A stretch of DNA of 64,000 nt, taken from positions 1 to 64,000 of the forward strand of contig NZ_MUXN01000001.1 in the NCBI RefSeq assembly GCF_001995215.1, read 5' to 3'. The DNA comes from Amycolatopsis azurea DSM 43854. Its GTDB lineage: Bacteria > Actinomycetota > Actinomycetes > Mycobacteriales > Pseudonocardiaceae. Both the position numbers and the translations under genes were made by a program. The notes under the pieces were generated by a model that was not told the origin of the DNA, did not search any database, and worked only from the letters and a program-made list of their open reading frames with translations. This document shows positions 8,442-16,403 of this stretch, one piece after another. Positions within the stretch are counted from its first letter, which is position 1. Each line of letters starts with the position of its first letter.

Positions 8442-9454
8442 CAGCGCACCCCCTGCTCGGTCAGCGCTTCGGCGAGGTCGTAGAGCGCCGCGACGTCGAC
8501 GCCGTCGGTCAGGTCCGGCAGTTCGAGGCCGGGAAGATCCGCTTCGGACAGTTGCTCGCGGGCGCGTTGTTCGGCGGCGACCCGGACGGCATGCTCGACG
8601 GTCTCTTCGACCAGCGCGTCGAGGGTGCTGTCGGGCAGGTTCAGCCCGGCCGACGCGAGCCCGGCGCGGACCCGTGAGGCGTCGACACGGCCGTCGGCCG
8701 CGGCCGTCACCGAACGGGCGGGCAGCCGCGGCGGGCGGACCCGGTTGACCAGGACCGCGCCGGGGCGCAGATCCGCGCCGTCGAGTTCGGCGACCGCTTC
8801 GACGGTCTCCCGCACCGGCATCTCTTCCAGCAGCGTGACCAGGTGGACGGCGGTCTCACCGGAGTGCAGCAGCCGGACGACGCCGTCGGCCTGGCCGCGG
8901 ATCGGGCCGGTCTTGGCGAGATCGGTCAGCGCCTTGGTGACGTCGAGGAACTTCACGACCCGGCCGGTGGGCGGCGAGTCGACGACGACGGCGTCATAGG
9001 TGTGGCGGCCGTCCGATTCGGTGCGGCCGACGCATTCCTTGATCTTCCCGGTGAGCAGGACGTCGCGCAGACCCGGCGCGAGCGTGGTGGCGAACTCGAT
9101 CGCGCCCATCCGCCGCAGCGTGCGCCCCGCGAAGCCCAGGTTGTAGAACATCTCGAAGTATTCGAGCAGCGCGGCCTCGACGTCGATGTGCAGCGCGCGC
9201 AGCTCACCGCCGCCGGGGACGGCCGCGATGCGCTGCTCGGCGTACGGCAGCGGCTCGGTGTCGAAGAGCTGGGCGATGCCCTGGCGGCCTTCGACCTCGA
9301 TCAGCAGGACACGGCGCCCGCCCTTGGCGAGCGCGAGGCCCAGGGAGGCGGCGAGCGTGGTCTTGCCCGTCCCGCCCTTACCGGTGACGAAATGCAGCCT
9401 GGCTCTCGCGAGTTCGTCGGTCCAGCCGGCAAGGGGAGTGCTCACCGGTCCCAC
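8441..9454 (-). CDS. ArsA-like P-loop ATPase (Rv3679 type)
   Basis: The upstream partner, 337 residues. The N-terminal Walker A is [21 protein letters not shown] and the switch segment [16 protein letters not shown]. It is the first gene of the pair and overlaps the next gene by one base. The length matches the shorter mycobacterial paralogue (Rv3679). Both partners keep the signature lysine, so both should hydrolyse ATP. Confidence 0.86.
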   Translation of the reverse strand: MGPVSTPLAGWTDELARARLHFVTGKGGTGKTTLAASLGLALAKGGRRVLLIEVEGRQGIAQLFDTEPLPYAEQRIAAVPGGGELRALHIDVEAALLEYFEMFYNLGFAGRTLRRMGAIEFATTLAPGLRDVLLTGKIKECVGRTESDGRHTYDAVVVDSPPTGRVVKFLDVTKALTDLAKTGPIRGQADGVVRLLHSGETAVHLVTLLEEMPVRETVEAVAELDGADLRPGAVLVNRVRPPRLPARSVTAAADGRVDASRVRAGLASAGLNLPDSTLDALVEETVEHAVRVAAEQRAREQLSEADLPGLELPDLTDGVDVAALYDLAEALTEQGVR

Positions 9455-9467
9455 CCTAATTGAGTGG

Positions 9468-9716
9468 TCAGCTTGCCAGCATCATGACGCCGAGCGCGGC
9501 CGCGACCACGGCGACGATGACCCAGGTCAGGACGCCGGGCAGGACCGTGAGCATCACCACACCGAGCAGCAGGAGCACCACGAAGGCCACCGCGCCGGTG
9601 ATCGCGACCGCTCCCGAGCTGTTCCGGCGGTCCCGGGCCTTGGCCATCAGGACCAGCACCAGCGGCAGCCCGGCCGCGGCGAGCAGGACGGTCGCGACCA
9701 CACGCCAGGTCTCCAC
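9468..9716 (-). CDS. Small membrane protein, unknown function
   Basis: 82 residues, with a first hydrophobic stretch (VVATVLLAAAGLPLVLVLMA), a short basic loop (KARDRRNSS), then two closely spaced hydrophobic stretches; two or three membrane spans. It ends 13 bases before the ArsA-like pair begins and reads in the same direction, so it is probably in the same transcript. That makes it a possible membrane partner of the ATPases. I recognise no family. Confidence 0.6.
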   Translation of the reverse strand: METWRVVATVLLAAAGLPLVLVLMAKARDRRNSSGAVAITGAVAFVVLLLLGVVMLTVLPGVLTWVIVAVVAAALGVMMLAS

Positions 9717-9739
9717 GGGACCTCACGTTAGCGGAGCGG

Positions 9740-10684
9740 TCAGCTCCCGATCGGGGTCGCGGGCACGCACGGCACCGGCTTCGCGTGCGCCGGGTCGAGC
9801 GCGTTGAGGACGTGACCGGCCGCGTTGCGGTCGGCGGCGACCCCGGCGTGCTCCGCCAGGTCCAGCAGGCAGCCGTCCTGCAGGACGATGTTCTTCACGT
9901 TCGGCCCCTTCCCGAGCCCGCTCGTGTACGGGACGACGGCTTCGTCGTAGCGGGTCAGGATGTTCGTGTACGTCACACCCGGCTGGAAGACGCCGTTGCC
10001 GGAGCGCAGGTTCGTGAGGAATTCGGAACCGCGCAGGAACTGGCGGCACGAGCCGCAGACCGGGTCGAGGATCCCGTTGATCCCGGGCGCCAGGCCCAGC
10101 GCGCTCGCGAGCGCGTACAGCTGCGAAGCGCCGAACAGCGTCGTGCCGTCCCAAAGCGGGGTGAGGCTCACGTACTTGTCCACTTTGGACGCTCCGCCGA
10201 GGAACTTCACGTAATAGGAAGGCATCAGCGTGCCCTCGGAATGCCCGAGGATGTCCACCTTGGACGCGCCGGTCGCGCCGAGCACCTTGTCGACGAACGC
10301 CGAGAGTTCCTTCGCGCTCTGTTCCATCGGCAGGAGTCCGCCGGGCTGATAGATCGGCAGCGGCTCGCCGGGGACCCCGTAGGTCAGGGAGAAGACGCAG
10401 TACCCGTTGTTCTTGAGCAAGGGGCTGTACGTCTGCCAGTTCACCGTCTGGTTGGCGCCGAGGCCGTGGGTGAGCACGACCGGGTTCGGATGCGCGGCAC
10501 TCGGACGGCAGCCGAAGTCGTTCGCGCCGGGCGGCGGGCCGCCGGGGTTCGCCGCCTGCGCGGGCAGCGCCGCCGCGAGAGTCCACGGAACGGGAAGCTT
10601 CTCGTCGGCGTTCGCCGGTGAAACGCAGATCAGGGCAAGGGCCGCGGCCAGGAAGGCGACGGCGAGGGACTTCGTTGTCCGCAT
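9740..10684 (-). CDS. Secreted triacylglycerol lipase/esterase (alpha/beta hydrolase)
   Basis: 314 residues with a Sec signal peptide (MRTTKSLAVAFLAAALALICVSPANA). The oxyanion segment VVLTHGLGANQ and nucleophile elbow GHSEG place it in the lipase class 2 (EstA/LipB-like) family. A likely disulfide is the Cys pair in DPVCGSCRQF. It would act outside the cell on acyl esters. The gene is divergent from the DUF4177 gene, and a perfect palindrome lies just upstream of its start. Confidence 0.85.
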   Translation of the reverse strand: MRTTKSLAVAFLAAALALICVSPANADEKLPVPWTLAAALPAQAANPGGPPPGANDFGCRPSAAHPNPVVLTHGLGANQTVNWQTYSPLLKNNGYCVFSLTYGVPGEPLPIYQPGGLLPMEQSAKELSAFVDKVLGATGASKVDILGHSEGTLMPSYYVKFLGGASKVDKYVSLTPLWDGTTLFGASQLYALASALGLAPGINGILDPVCGSCRQFLRGSEFLTNLRSGNGVFQPGVTYTNILTRYDEAVVPYTSGLGKGPNVKNIVLQDGCLLDLAEHAGVAADRNAAGHVLNALDPAHAKPVPCVPATPIGS

Positions 10685-10697
10685 GTCAACGTCCTAT

Positions 10698-10711
10698 CTA
10701 CTCCCGAGTAG
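10698..10711. promoter_or_regulatory. Candidate repressor operator upstream of the lipase gene
   Basis: CTACTCCCGAGTAG is a 14-base palindrome with a CC centre, 14 bases upstream of the lipase ATG and overlapping the possible minus-strand -10 TAGATA. The size fits a TetR-type operator. No tetR gene is nearby. Confidence 0.4.
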
Positions 10712-10813
10712 GTGTGAAGTGAAACACATCGACGGGAAATCGGCGAGCCGGTCACGAGAGGGTTTGCCGCATGTGTGTCGGGCGCCCTTGCCGGTTTGGC
10801 TACGCTCCCGGGC

Positions 10814-10975
10814 ATGAGCGCCACCAAGTGGGAGTACGCGACCGTCCCCCTGTTGATCCACGCCACCAAGCAGATCCTCGACCAGTGGGGCGAGGACGGC
10901 TGGGAGCTTGTCACCGTGCTCCCGAACCCGACCGGCGAGCAGCACGTCGCCTACCTCAAACGAGCCAAGAACTGA
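10814..10975 (+). CDS. DUF4177-type small protein (Rv3678A homologue)
   Basis: 53 residues (MSATKWEYATVPLLIHATKQ...). The pattern KWEY-x-TVPLL...ILDQWGEDGWELVTVLP matches the short DUF4177 proteins found next to ridA in actinobacteria. I chose ATG 10814; an upstream in-frame ATG at 10775 would add non-conserved sequence. It is 12 bases upstream of ridA and probably co-transcribed. Function unknown. Confidence 0.75.
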   Translation: MSATKWEYATVPLLIHATKQILDQWGEDGWELVTVLPNPTGEQHVAYLKRAKN

Positions 10976-10987
10976 GGGATTGAAGCC

Positions 10988-11443
10988 ATGACCTGGACCG
11001 ATCGACTCGCCGAGCTCGGTATCGAACTGCCCGGCGTCGCCGCACCGCTGGCGGCCTACGTGCCCGCCGTCCGCACCGGTTCGTACGTCTACACGTCCGG
11101 GCAGCTGCCCTTCGTGAAGGGCGAGCTCGAAGCGACCGGCAAGGTTGGCGCCGAGGTCAGCCCCGAAGAGGCGAAGCAGTACGCGCGGACGTCGATCCTC
11201 AACGCCCTCGCCGCGGTCGACTCGGTCGTCGGGCTCGACAACATCGCGCGCGTGGTCAAGGTCGTCGGGTTCGTGGCGTCCGCGGAGGGCTTCACCGGTC
11301 AGCCCGCGGTGATCAACGGCGCGTCCGAGCTGCTCGGGGAGATCTTCGGCGAGGCGGGCATCCACGCCCGGTCGGCCGTCGGGGTCGCCGAGCTGCCGAT
11401 CGGGGCGCCGGTCGAGATCGAACTGATCGTGGAGGTGAAGTAG
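10988..11443 (+). CDS. RidA/YjgF/UK114 family protein
   Basis: 151 residues with the chorismate-mutase-like RidA fold: VRTGSYVYTSGQLPF, the S-x-EEAKQYAR...NALAAVDSVVGLDNIARVVKV stretch, and a C-terminal ARSAVGVAELPIGAPVEIELI whose Arg is the usual carboxylate-binding residue. RidA proteins hydrolyse reactive enamine/imine intermediates; this divergent actinobacterial subgroup (Rv3678c) has no proven substrate. The stop is immediately followed by the ATG of the next gene, so four or more genes from 10814 probably form one operon. Confidence 0.85.
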   Translation: MTWTDRLAELGIELPGVAAPLAAYVPAVRTGSYVYTSGQLPFVKGELEATGKVGAEVSPEEAKQYARTSILNALAAVDSVVGLDNIARVVKVVGFVASAEGFTGQPAVINGASELLGEIFGEAGIHARSAVGVAELPIGAPVEIELIVEVK

Positions 11444-12073
11444 ATGGATCCGGACATCGAGAAGTCCTCGCACGAACTCCTGCTCCGGCTGGCGGGACGC
11501 CTGCCGGACCAGCTCCTGTGGCGGTTCCGCGACTGGCTGGGCGAGGGCGCGATGGGCACGCTCGCGCGGACCCTGCCCCGGTCTTTGCTTAAGCACAGGA
11601 TCGACCTGGACCAAACCGAGTATCGCCTGCTAGTCGCCGGGCTCATTCCTCACGGGGCCGACTGGCATCAGGTGAGTTCCACCCTGGGGGTAGACGACGT
11701 CACCGAGACCAGGTACACATTCACGCAGAGTGCGCCCGAATGGGTGAACTCCGTCGACTCTGTGTCCGTATTGATCCACGCGACGTTGCGGGGGCGGCCG
11801 GATGTGGGTGAAGTGCGGCAAAGCTGGCGACACCTCGGTGTGGTCGGCGAGGGTGGGGCGAAACGAGTCCTCCTGGTCACGGCGACGAACGGGCTGCCGA
11901 GGCTGACCGGCGAACTGCAGCGCGTCCTGCGCGTGCTGGGTGACGAGGAGCCCGGCGTCGAGGTTCTCCCGCCGAGCATCGACCTCACCGGCTATCACCG
12001 CACCGCGCTCGCCAGCTCCGAACTGGTCTGTGTGGGCGCGGTGGACACCGGAAGTCGGCTGGTCGCCGCTTAA
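11444..12073 (+). CDS. Conserved hypothetical protein, first of a tandem paralogue pair
   Basis: 209 residues, unrecognised. The helical N-terminus LLLRLAGRLPDQLLWRFRDWLGEGAM...RTLPRSLLKHRIDL is followed by an alpha/beta segment KRVLLVTATNGLPRLTGELQRVLRVLG. The same order of a LAGR-D helix bundle followed by R-VLV and LRVLG/LRRAG strands appears in the next gene, so I infer an old tandem duplication. No catalytic motif, membrane segment or signal peptide is visible. It starts directly at the ridA stop. M. tuberculosis lacks these genes at this position as far as I recall. Confidence 0.7.
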   Translation: MDPDIEKSSHELLLRLAGRLPDQLLWRFRDWLGEGAMGTLARTLPRSLLKHRIDLDQTEYRLLVAGLIPHGADWHQVSSTLGVDDVTETRYTFTQSAPEWVNSVDSVSVLIHATLRGRPDVGEVRQSWRHLGVVGEGGAKRVLLVTATNGLPRLTGELQRVLRVLGDEEPGVEVLPPSIDLTGYHRTALASSELVCVGAVDTGSRLVAA

Positions 12074-12111
12074 CGCTCGCACCACCAGGCGAGCCGGGAG
12101 GGAGCAGAGCA

Positions 12112-13272
12112 ATGGTGGAGGTCCACGACGGCCCGCCCATGGACGGGTTCTCGGTGCCCCTGCGCCTGCACAACCTGTTACTGGCCCTGGCGGGTCGAAT
12201 CGACGACAGTGCTTTGACCGAAGCGCGTGAGCTGATCGCGCGTGCGCACATCGACGAAGCGGTGGAGCTCACCACCGGGACCCTGATCGCGGGGAAGATC
12301 CCGGTGAGCTCGTCCGAGCAGCGCGAGCTCGCGCTCGTCCTCGAAATGAGCCGGTCCGACGCCACCCTGGCGAACGACCTGCTCGTCGAGGAGGACGAGT
12401 CGGTGCTCACGCACCGGTTCACCGGCGAGAACCAGCCGGAATTCGGCCTCGCCGAGGCGCTCGACCGCACCCTGCAGGTGCTGCCGGACGTCCGGTCGGT
12501 GCACGCGGTGTGGCGGAACACACCCGCCGGCAGCGTGCCCGGCGCGCTGCCGCAGCGCGTGGTCCTGGTCGAGATCGGGCCCGAGGGCAATCCGCCCGCG
12601 GTCGCGTTCCGGGTGGACACCGCGCTTCGCCGCGCGGGCATCCGCTCGGTCGTCGAGGTCGCGGGACCGGGTGTCGCGCGGTCCGCGTACCACCAGGCCG
12701 CGTCGTCGGCCGCCAGCCCGGTCTGGGTCACCGGGAGCACCCACACCAGTGACTACCGGTCCGAGCCGATGACCCCGCCGCCCGCTCCCGCCCCGGCTTC
12801 CGAGCCGTCCAAGGAGCAGCCGAGCAGGCACGGGCTGCGGCCGGTGGGCAGCGGCGGCCACGAACCGGTCGAGCCGATCGCGCCGGTGGTGCCGATCGTG
12901 CAGCAGGCGCCCGCGCCGGCCGCGCCGTCGCCGTCTTCGGCCGTGTCTTCGGCGGAGCAGGCACCGCCGCGCAAGTCGCGGGCGGAGACCCGTGCCGAGC
13001 GCACGGCCGACCTGACCCCGGCCGAAGTGGCGCAGCTGCGCCAGGCGCTCAAGGAGGACCCGGAAAAGGGCCGTGAGATCGCCTCGGGCAAGCCGAGCAT
13101 GCACGAGGTCGTCGAGCTGCCCGCTCTCGACCTCGACGACCCCAGCCTGAGCGAGCGCGACCGCGCCCTTCTGCGCGAGCTGCACGCCGAGCTCGCCGAA
13201 CGGGAGCGCGCCGAAGCGGCGAAGATCCGGCTGAACGGTGCTTCGCGCAGCAGCGGTTCGAGCTGGTCCTAG
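12112..13272 (+). CDS. Conserved hypothetical protein, second of the pair, with Pro/Ala linker
   Basis: 386 residues in three parts. Residues 1-200 are a helical domain plus alpha/beta segment related to the previous gene (LLLALAGRIDDSALTEARELIARAHIDEAV; QRVVLVEI). Residues 215-290 are a disordered Pro/Ala linker. The C-terminal part is helical and strongly charged (RAETRAERTADLTPAEVAQL; LSERDRALLRELHAELAERERAEAAK). It could be an adaptor or scaffold, but I assign no function. RBS GGGAGGGAGCAGAGCA precedes the ATG. Confidence 0.7.
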   Translation: MVEVHDGPPMDGFSVPLRLHNLLLALAGRIDDSALTEARELIARAHIDEAVELTTGTLIAGKIPVSSSEQRELALVLEMSRSDATLANDLLVEEDESVLTHRFTGENQPEFGLAEALDRTLQVLPDVRSVHAVWRNTPAGSVPGALPQRVVLVEIGPEGNPPAVAFRVDTALRRAGIRSVVEVAGPGVARSAYHQAASSAASPVWVTGSTHTSDYRSEPMTPPPAPAPASEPSKEQPSRHGLRPVGSGGHEPVEPIAPVVPIVQQAPAPAAPSPSSAVSSAEQAPPRKSRAETRAERTADLTPAEVAQLRQALKEDPEKGREIASGKPSMHEVVELPALDLDDPSLSERDRALLRELHAELAERERAEAAKIRLNGASRSSGSSWS

Positions 13273-13289
13273 CAATTCCTGCGCATTTC

Positions 13290-13337
13290 GTCCTCTGGAT
13301 GCGGTGGTTGCACGCGCAACTACCGCATCCAGAGGAC
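13290..13337. repeat. GTCCTCT hairpin family, copy A
   Basis: GTCCTCTGGATGCGGT (13290-13305) pairs with ACCGCATCCAGAGGAC (13322-13337), and the inner GTTG/CAAC also pair. It lies between the hypothetical gene and the NUDIX gene and probably terminates the upstream operon. Copies B and C are at 18256 and 36861. Confidence 0.8.
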
Positions 13338-13361
13338 TAATTGCGATGTTAGGTTGCGGGT

Positions 13362-14174
13362 GTGGCTGAAGAACTGACATTCGACATCCCGGTGGGGGCC
13401 GGGGTGGGCACCCGCGCCAACGCCGACGGCGAGCCGGTGACGCCCAAGGACGCGGCGACCGTGATCCTCCTCCGCGACGGCGCGCAAGGCGTCGAGGTGT
13501 TCCTGCAGCACCGGGTGAAGGGCATGCCGTTCGCGGGTGGGATGACCGTCTTCCCCGGCGGCGGCGTGGATTCCCGCGATGTCGACGCCTCGGTGAGCTG
13601 GGCGGGCCCGGAGCCCGCCTGGTGGGCGGAACGCTTCGGCTGCGGGGAATCGCTCGCCCGCGCCCTGGTGTGCGCGGCCGTGCGGGAGACGTTCGAGGAG
13701 TCCGGGGTGCTGCTCGCGAGCATCGGGGACGCCGTCGTCACCGACACGACGCCCTACCAGGAAGCCCGCGAGAAGCTGGTTTCCCGTGAACTCTCCCTCG
13801 CCGCGTTCCTCGAAGCGAACGGCCTGACGCTGCGCGCGGATCTCCTGCACCCGTGGGCGAACTGGCTCACCCCGCCGCAGGAACCGCGCCGCTACGACAC
13901 CTGCTTCTTCGTCGCCGTCCTGCCCGAGGGGCAGGAGGCGGACAGCGCCACCTCCGAGGCCGTCAGCACCGGCTGGCAGCGACCGGAAGAGGCCATCGCC
14001 GACGCCAAGGAAGGGCGCCGCATGCTCATGCCACCGACCTGGATCACCCTCGCCGAACTGGGCGAGTTCGGCTCGGCCGCCGCGGCGCAGGCCGTCGAAC
14101 GCGAGATCGTGAAGATCATGCCGACGCTGGTGCGCGAGGGCGACAAGGTCCGCGTCGTCATGGACCCGGCATGA
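13362..14174 (+). CDS. NUDIX hydrolase, divergent Nudix box
   Basis: 270 residues from GTG 13362. The Nudix region starts FPGGGVDSRD and continues, after an insertion of about 35 residues, with ALVCAAVRETFEESGVLL, which carries the REx2EExG core that binds the metal. This split arrangement is that of long actinobacterial NUDIX proteins, so the substrate (nucleoside diphosphate derivative or CoA) cannot be deduced. The stop overlaps the next ATG (ATGA), so it is coupled to the metallohydrolase gene. Confidence 0.85.
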   Translation: MAEELTFDIPVGAGVGTRANADGEPVTPKDAATVILLRDGAQGVEVFLQHRVKGMPFAGGMTVFPGGGVDSRDVDASVSWAGPEPAWWAERFGCGESLARALVCAAVRETFEESGVLLASIGDAVVTDTTPYQEAREKLVSRELSLAAFLEANGLTLRADLLHPWANWLTPPQEPRRYDTCFFVAVLPEGQEADSATSEAVSTGWQRPEEAIADAKEGRRMLMPPTWITLAELGEFGSAAAAQAVEREIVKIMPTLVREGDKVRVVMDPA

Positions 14175-14941
14175 GCGCCCCCGCGTACGGCGTGCTGCGC
14201 CGGGTGACGCCGACGGCTTCCGTGCTGCTGGAGCACAACCCGTCCTCGATGACGTTGGAGGGCACCAATTCCTGGGTGCTGCGCGGGCCGGGCGCGTCCG
14301 GTTCCGTGGTCGTCGACCCCGGTCACGAGGACGTCGAGCACCTGACCCTGCTGGCGGAAACCGGCGACGTCGAGCTGATCGTCCTGACCCACCATCACCC
14401 GGACCACGCCGAGGGCGCGCCCTGGTTCGCCGAGCGGACCGGTGCTCCGGTGCGGGCGTTCGACGAGTCGCTCTGCGCCGGCGGGAAGTCCCTTGTGGAC
14501 GGTGAGGTGATCGAGGCGGCCGGGTTGCGGCTCTCGGTGCTGCACACGCCGGGGCACACCGGCGACTCGATCTGCCTGGTGTCCGACGGGCAGATCCTGA
14601 CCGGTGACACCATCCTCGGCCGAGGCACCACCGTGCTGCACGACCTCGGCGACTACCTGCGCTCGCTGCGCAAACTCATCGCACTGCCCGAGGGCACCAC
14701 CGGCCTGCCCGGGCACGGCCCGGAACTGCCCGACCTCGCCGCGACCGCGCGCGAGTACCTGGCGCACCGGGAAGAACGGCTGGATCAGGTGCGTTCGGCA
14801 CTGAAGGAACTCGGTGCGGACGCCACCCCGCGCCAGGTCGTCGAGGTCGTCTACGCCGACGTCGACAAGGCCTTGTGGGCGCCCGCCGAGTGGAGTGTGC
14901 AGGCACAGTTGGACTACCTGAGGTCGGAGGACGGCGAATGA
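14171..14941 (+). CDS. Metallo-beta-lactamase-fold hydrolase (Rv3677c/LACTB2-like)
   Basis: 256 residues from ATG 14171, overlapping the NUDIX stop. The metal motif THHHPDHAEGAP (HxHxDH), the second His in LHTPGHTGDS, the Asp in LTGDTILG and GLPGHGPEL give a complete two-zinc site. Relatives include LACTB2-like nucleases and glyoxalase II-like thioesterases; the C-terminal helical REYLAHREERLDQV segment favours the LACTB2 branch. It also overlaps the glutaredoxin-like gene by an ATGA. Confidence 0.87.
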   Translation: MSAPAYGVLRRVTPTASVLLEHNPSSMTLEGTNSWVLRGPGASGSVVVDPGHEDVEHLTLLAETGDVELIVLTHHHPDHAEGAPWFAERTGAPVRAFDESLCAGGKSLVDGEVIEAAGLRLSVLHTPGHTGDSICLVSDGQILTGDTILGRGTTVLHDLGDYLRSLRKLIALPEGTTGLPGHGPELPDLAATAREYLAHREERLDQVRSALKELGADATPRQVVEVVYADVDKALWAPAEWSVQAQLDYLRSEDGE

Positions 14942-15189
14942 GTGACGTCGAGGTCGAGTTCTACTGGCGCCCCGGATGCGGGTTCTGCGCCGCGCTGGAG
15001 CGGCCGCTGTCGAAGAGCGGCTTCAAGGTCAAGCGGGTCAACATCTGGGAGGACCCGGAGGCCGCCGCGCGGGTGCGCTCGGTGGCGGACGGCAACGAGG
15101 TCGTCCCGACGGTTTTCGTGGGCTCGACGGCGATGGTGAACCCTTCGTTCGGCGAGATCGAAGCCGCCGTGAAGGCCGCTTCCGTCTGA
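14938..15189 (+). CDS. Mycoredoxin/glutaredoxin-like thiol oxidoreductase
   Basis: 83 residues from ATG 14938. A thioredoxin-fold protein with active-site CGFC (RPGCGFCAALERPL) and the cis-proline segment EVVPTVFVG. CGFC/CGYC is typical of mycoredoxins, which reduce mycothiol mixed disulfides in actinobacteria. It is the last gene of the NUDIX-MBL-redoxin operon. This resembles mycoredoxin-1 but could be a paralogue. Confidence 0.85.
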   Translation: MSDVEVEFYWRPGCGFCAALERPLSKSGFKVKRVNIWEDPEAAARVRSVADGNEVVPTVFVGSTAMVNPSFGEIEAAVKAASV

Positions 15190-15191
15190 CC

Positions 15192-15318
15192 TCTCGTGAG
15201 TGGCCAGGACGGTTCCTTCACGGACTGGTGTTAGTCAGCGATCAGCGTGGTGAAGTCCTCGAAGCGTTGCGAAAGCCACTTTCGCAACCTTCAACGTTGT
15301 GAAAGTGGCTTTCGCGAC
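15192..15318. terminator. Convergent terminator: repeat remnant plus two hairpins
   Basis: Between the converging redoxin and sliding-clamp genes lie two adjacent hairpins, GTTGCGAAAG-CCA-CTTTCGCAAC (15266-15288) and GTTGTGAAAG-TGG-CTTTCGCGAC (15296-15318). They are near-complementary to each other and could also form one long stem. At 15194-15217, TCGTGAGTGG..AGGACGGTTC is a half copy of the hairpin at 22825-22872. Confidence 0.7.
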
Positions 15319-15329
15319 ACGGCGCCGTC

Positions 15330-16394
15330 TCAGCGTGGGAGCATCGGCATCACGTAATACGTCAGTTCCACGTCGCCCGGCTCCACCGCGCGGATGACGC
15401 AGGCCCGCATCCCGGGCTGGATGTCGAGCCGTACCCGTTCCCCGGCGAATCCCTGCAACGCGTCCAGCAGGTAGCGCGCCTGGAACGAGGGCGACGTCCG
15501 GCCGCCGGAGACCTCGGCCTTCAGTGTCTCCTCGGCCTCCCCGGTGTCCTGCTTGGAACTGGCCAGGCGCAGCTGCGAGTCGCCGACCTCCAGCGTCAGC
15601 ACCCGCCGCTCGTCCGCGTAGACGCCCACCCGGCGCACCGCGGCGGCCAGCGCGTCGGCGGAGACCTCGACCGTCGTGTCCACTGTGGACGACTCGATCA
15701 GCTTCTCGGACAGGAATCCCGCGTCGAGCACGGCGGTGGTGACGGTGACGCCCGCCCAGCTCAGCCCGAACCTGGTCCCGTCTCCGTGCAGGCCGACGGT
15801 GCCGCGTGCCTGTTTCGCCGTCTCGGCGAGCAGGCCGGCCGGGACGAGCGCGTCGATCGGCTCGCCTTCGGCGCGCAGCGGAAGCGTGGCCACGGCCATC
15901 CGGTACCTGTCGGACGCCGTCAGCCGCAGCTCGCGGCTGAAGCTCTGCACCCGGACGCCGGTGAACATCGGAAGCGCGTCGTCCTTGGCCGCCGTGCCCG
16001 CGACCGTCCGCAGCGCCGTCGCCAGCGCGGCACCGTCCACTTCGGACACCTTGGGTGGCATCTCCTGGAGCCGCAGTTCGCGGCTCAGCAACGGCAGCGC
16101 GAACCGGCCGCCTTCCACTCGCACGGCCAGCCGCGATCCCTCGACGACCAGGCGCACCAGGTCGTCTTCGAGCATGCGCAACGTCTCCGCGAGCGGACCG
16201 GCCGGGACGAGGACCTCGCCGTCGGTGTGCACGACGGCGTCACAGGTCAGGCGGACCGCTCGTTCGCTGTCGTTGCCGCCGACGGTCAGGCCGTCCCGTC
16301 CGGCGCGCAGGAGCAGGCCGGACCGGGCCGAGAGCAGCCGTGCGGCGGCGGAAACGGCGGACGAGAGGGAGCGGGTGGCGGCAGTCAGGTCCAT
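15330..16394 (-). CDS. DnaN-like DNA sliding-clamp paralogue
   Basis: 354 residues laid out as three repeated clamp domains: an N-terminal MDLTAATRSLSSAVSAAARLLSAR, a middle domain with MFTGVRVQ...LRLTASDRYRMAVATLPL (the DnaN T/A-x-D-xYR signature), and a C-terminal domain ending ELTYYVMPMLPR, close to the YLLMPMR tail that forms the protein-binding pocket. The chromosomal replication clamp normally sits beside dnaA, which is not here, so this is a second clamp. A role in repair or translesion synthesis is a guess. It stops 60 bases from the redoxin terminator. Confidence 0.8.
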   Translation of the reverse strand: MDLTAATRSLSSAVSAAARLLSARSGLLLRAGRDGLTVGGNDSERAVRLTCDAVVHTDGEVLVPAGPLAETLRMLEDDLVRLVVEGSRLAVRVEGGRFALPLLSRELRLQEMPPKVSEVDGAALATALRTVAGTAAKDDALPMFTGVRVQSFSRELRLTASDRYRMAVATLPLRAEGEPIDALVPAGLLAETAKQARGTVGLHGDGTRFGLSWAGVTVTTAVLDAGFLSEKLIESSTVDTTVEVSADALAAAVRRVGVYADERRVLTLEVGDSQLRLASSKQDTGEAEETLKAEVSGGRTSPSFQARYLLDALQGFAGERVRLDIQPGMRACVIRAVEPGDVELTYYVMPMLPR

Positions 16395-16403
16395 GCCCGC
16401 AAG

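Noticed and set aside
7308-9454. Arsenite efflux operon
   Set aside because: The two ArsA-like proteins lack the metal-binding cysteines, and no arsB, arsC or arsR adjoins them; gene order matches Rv3680-Rv3679.
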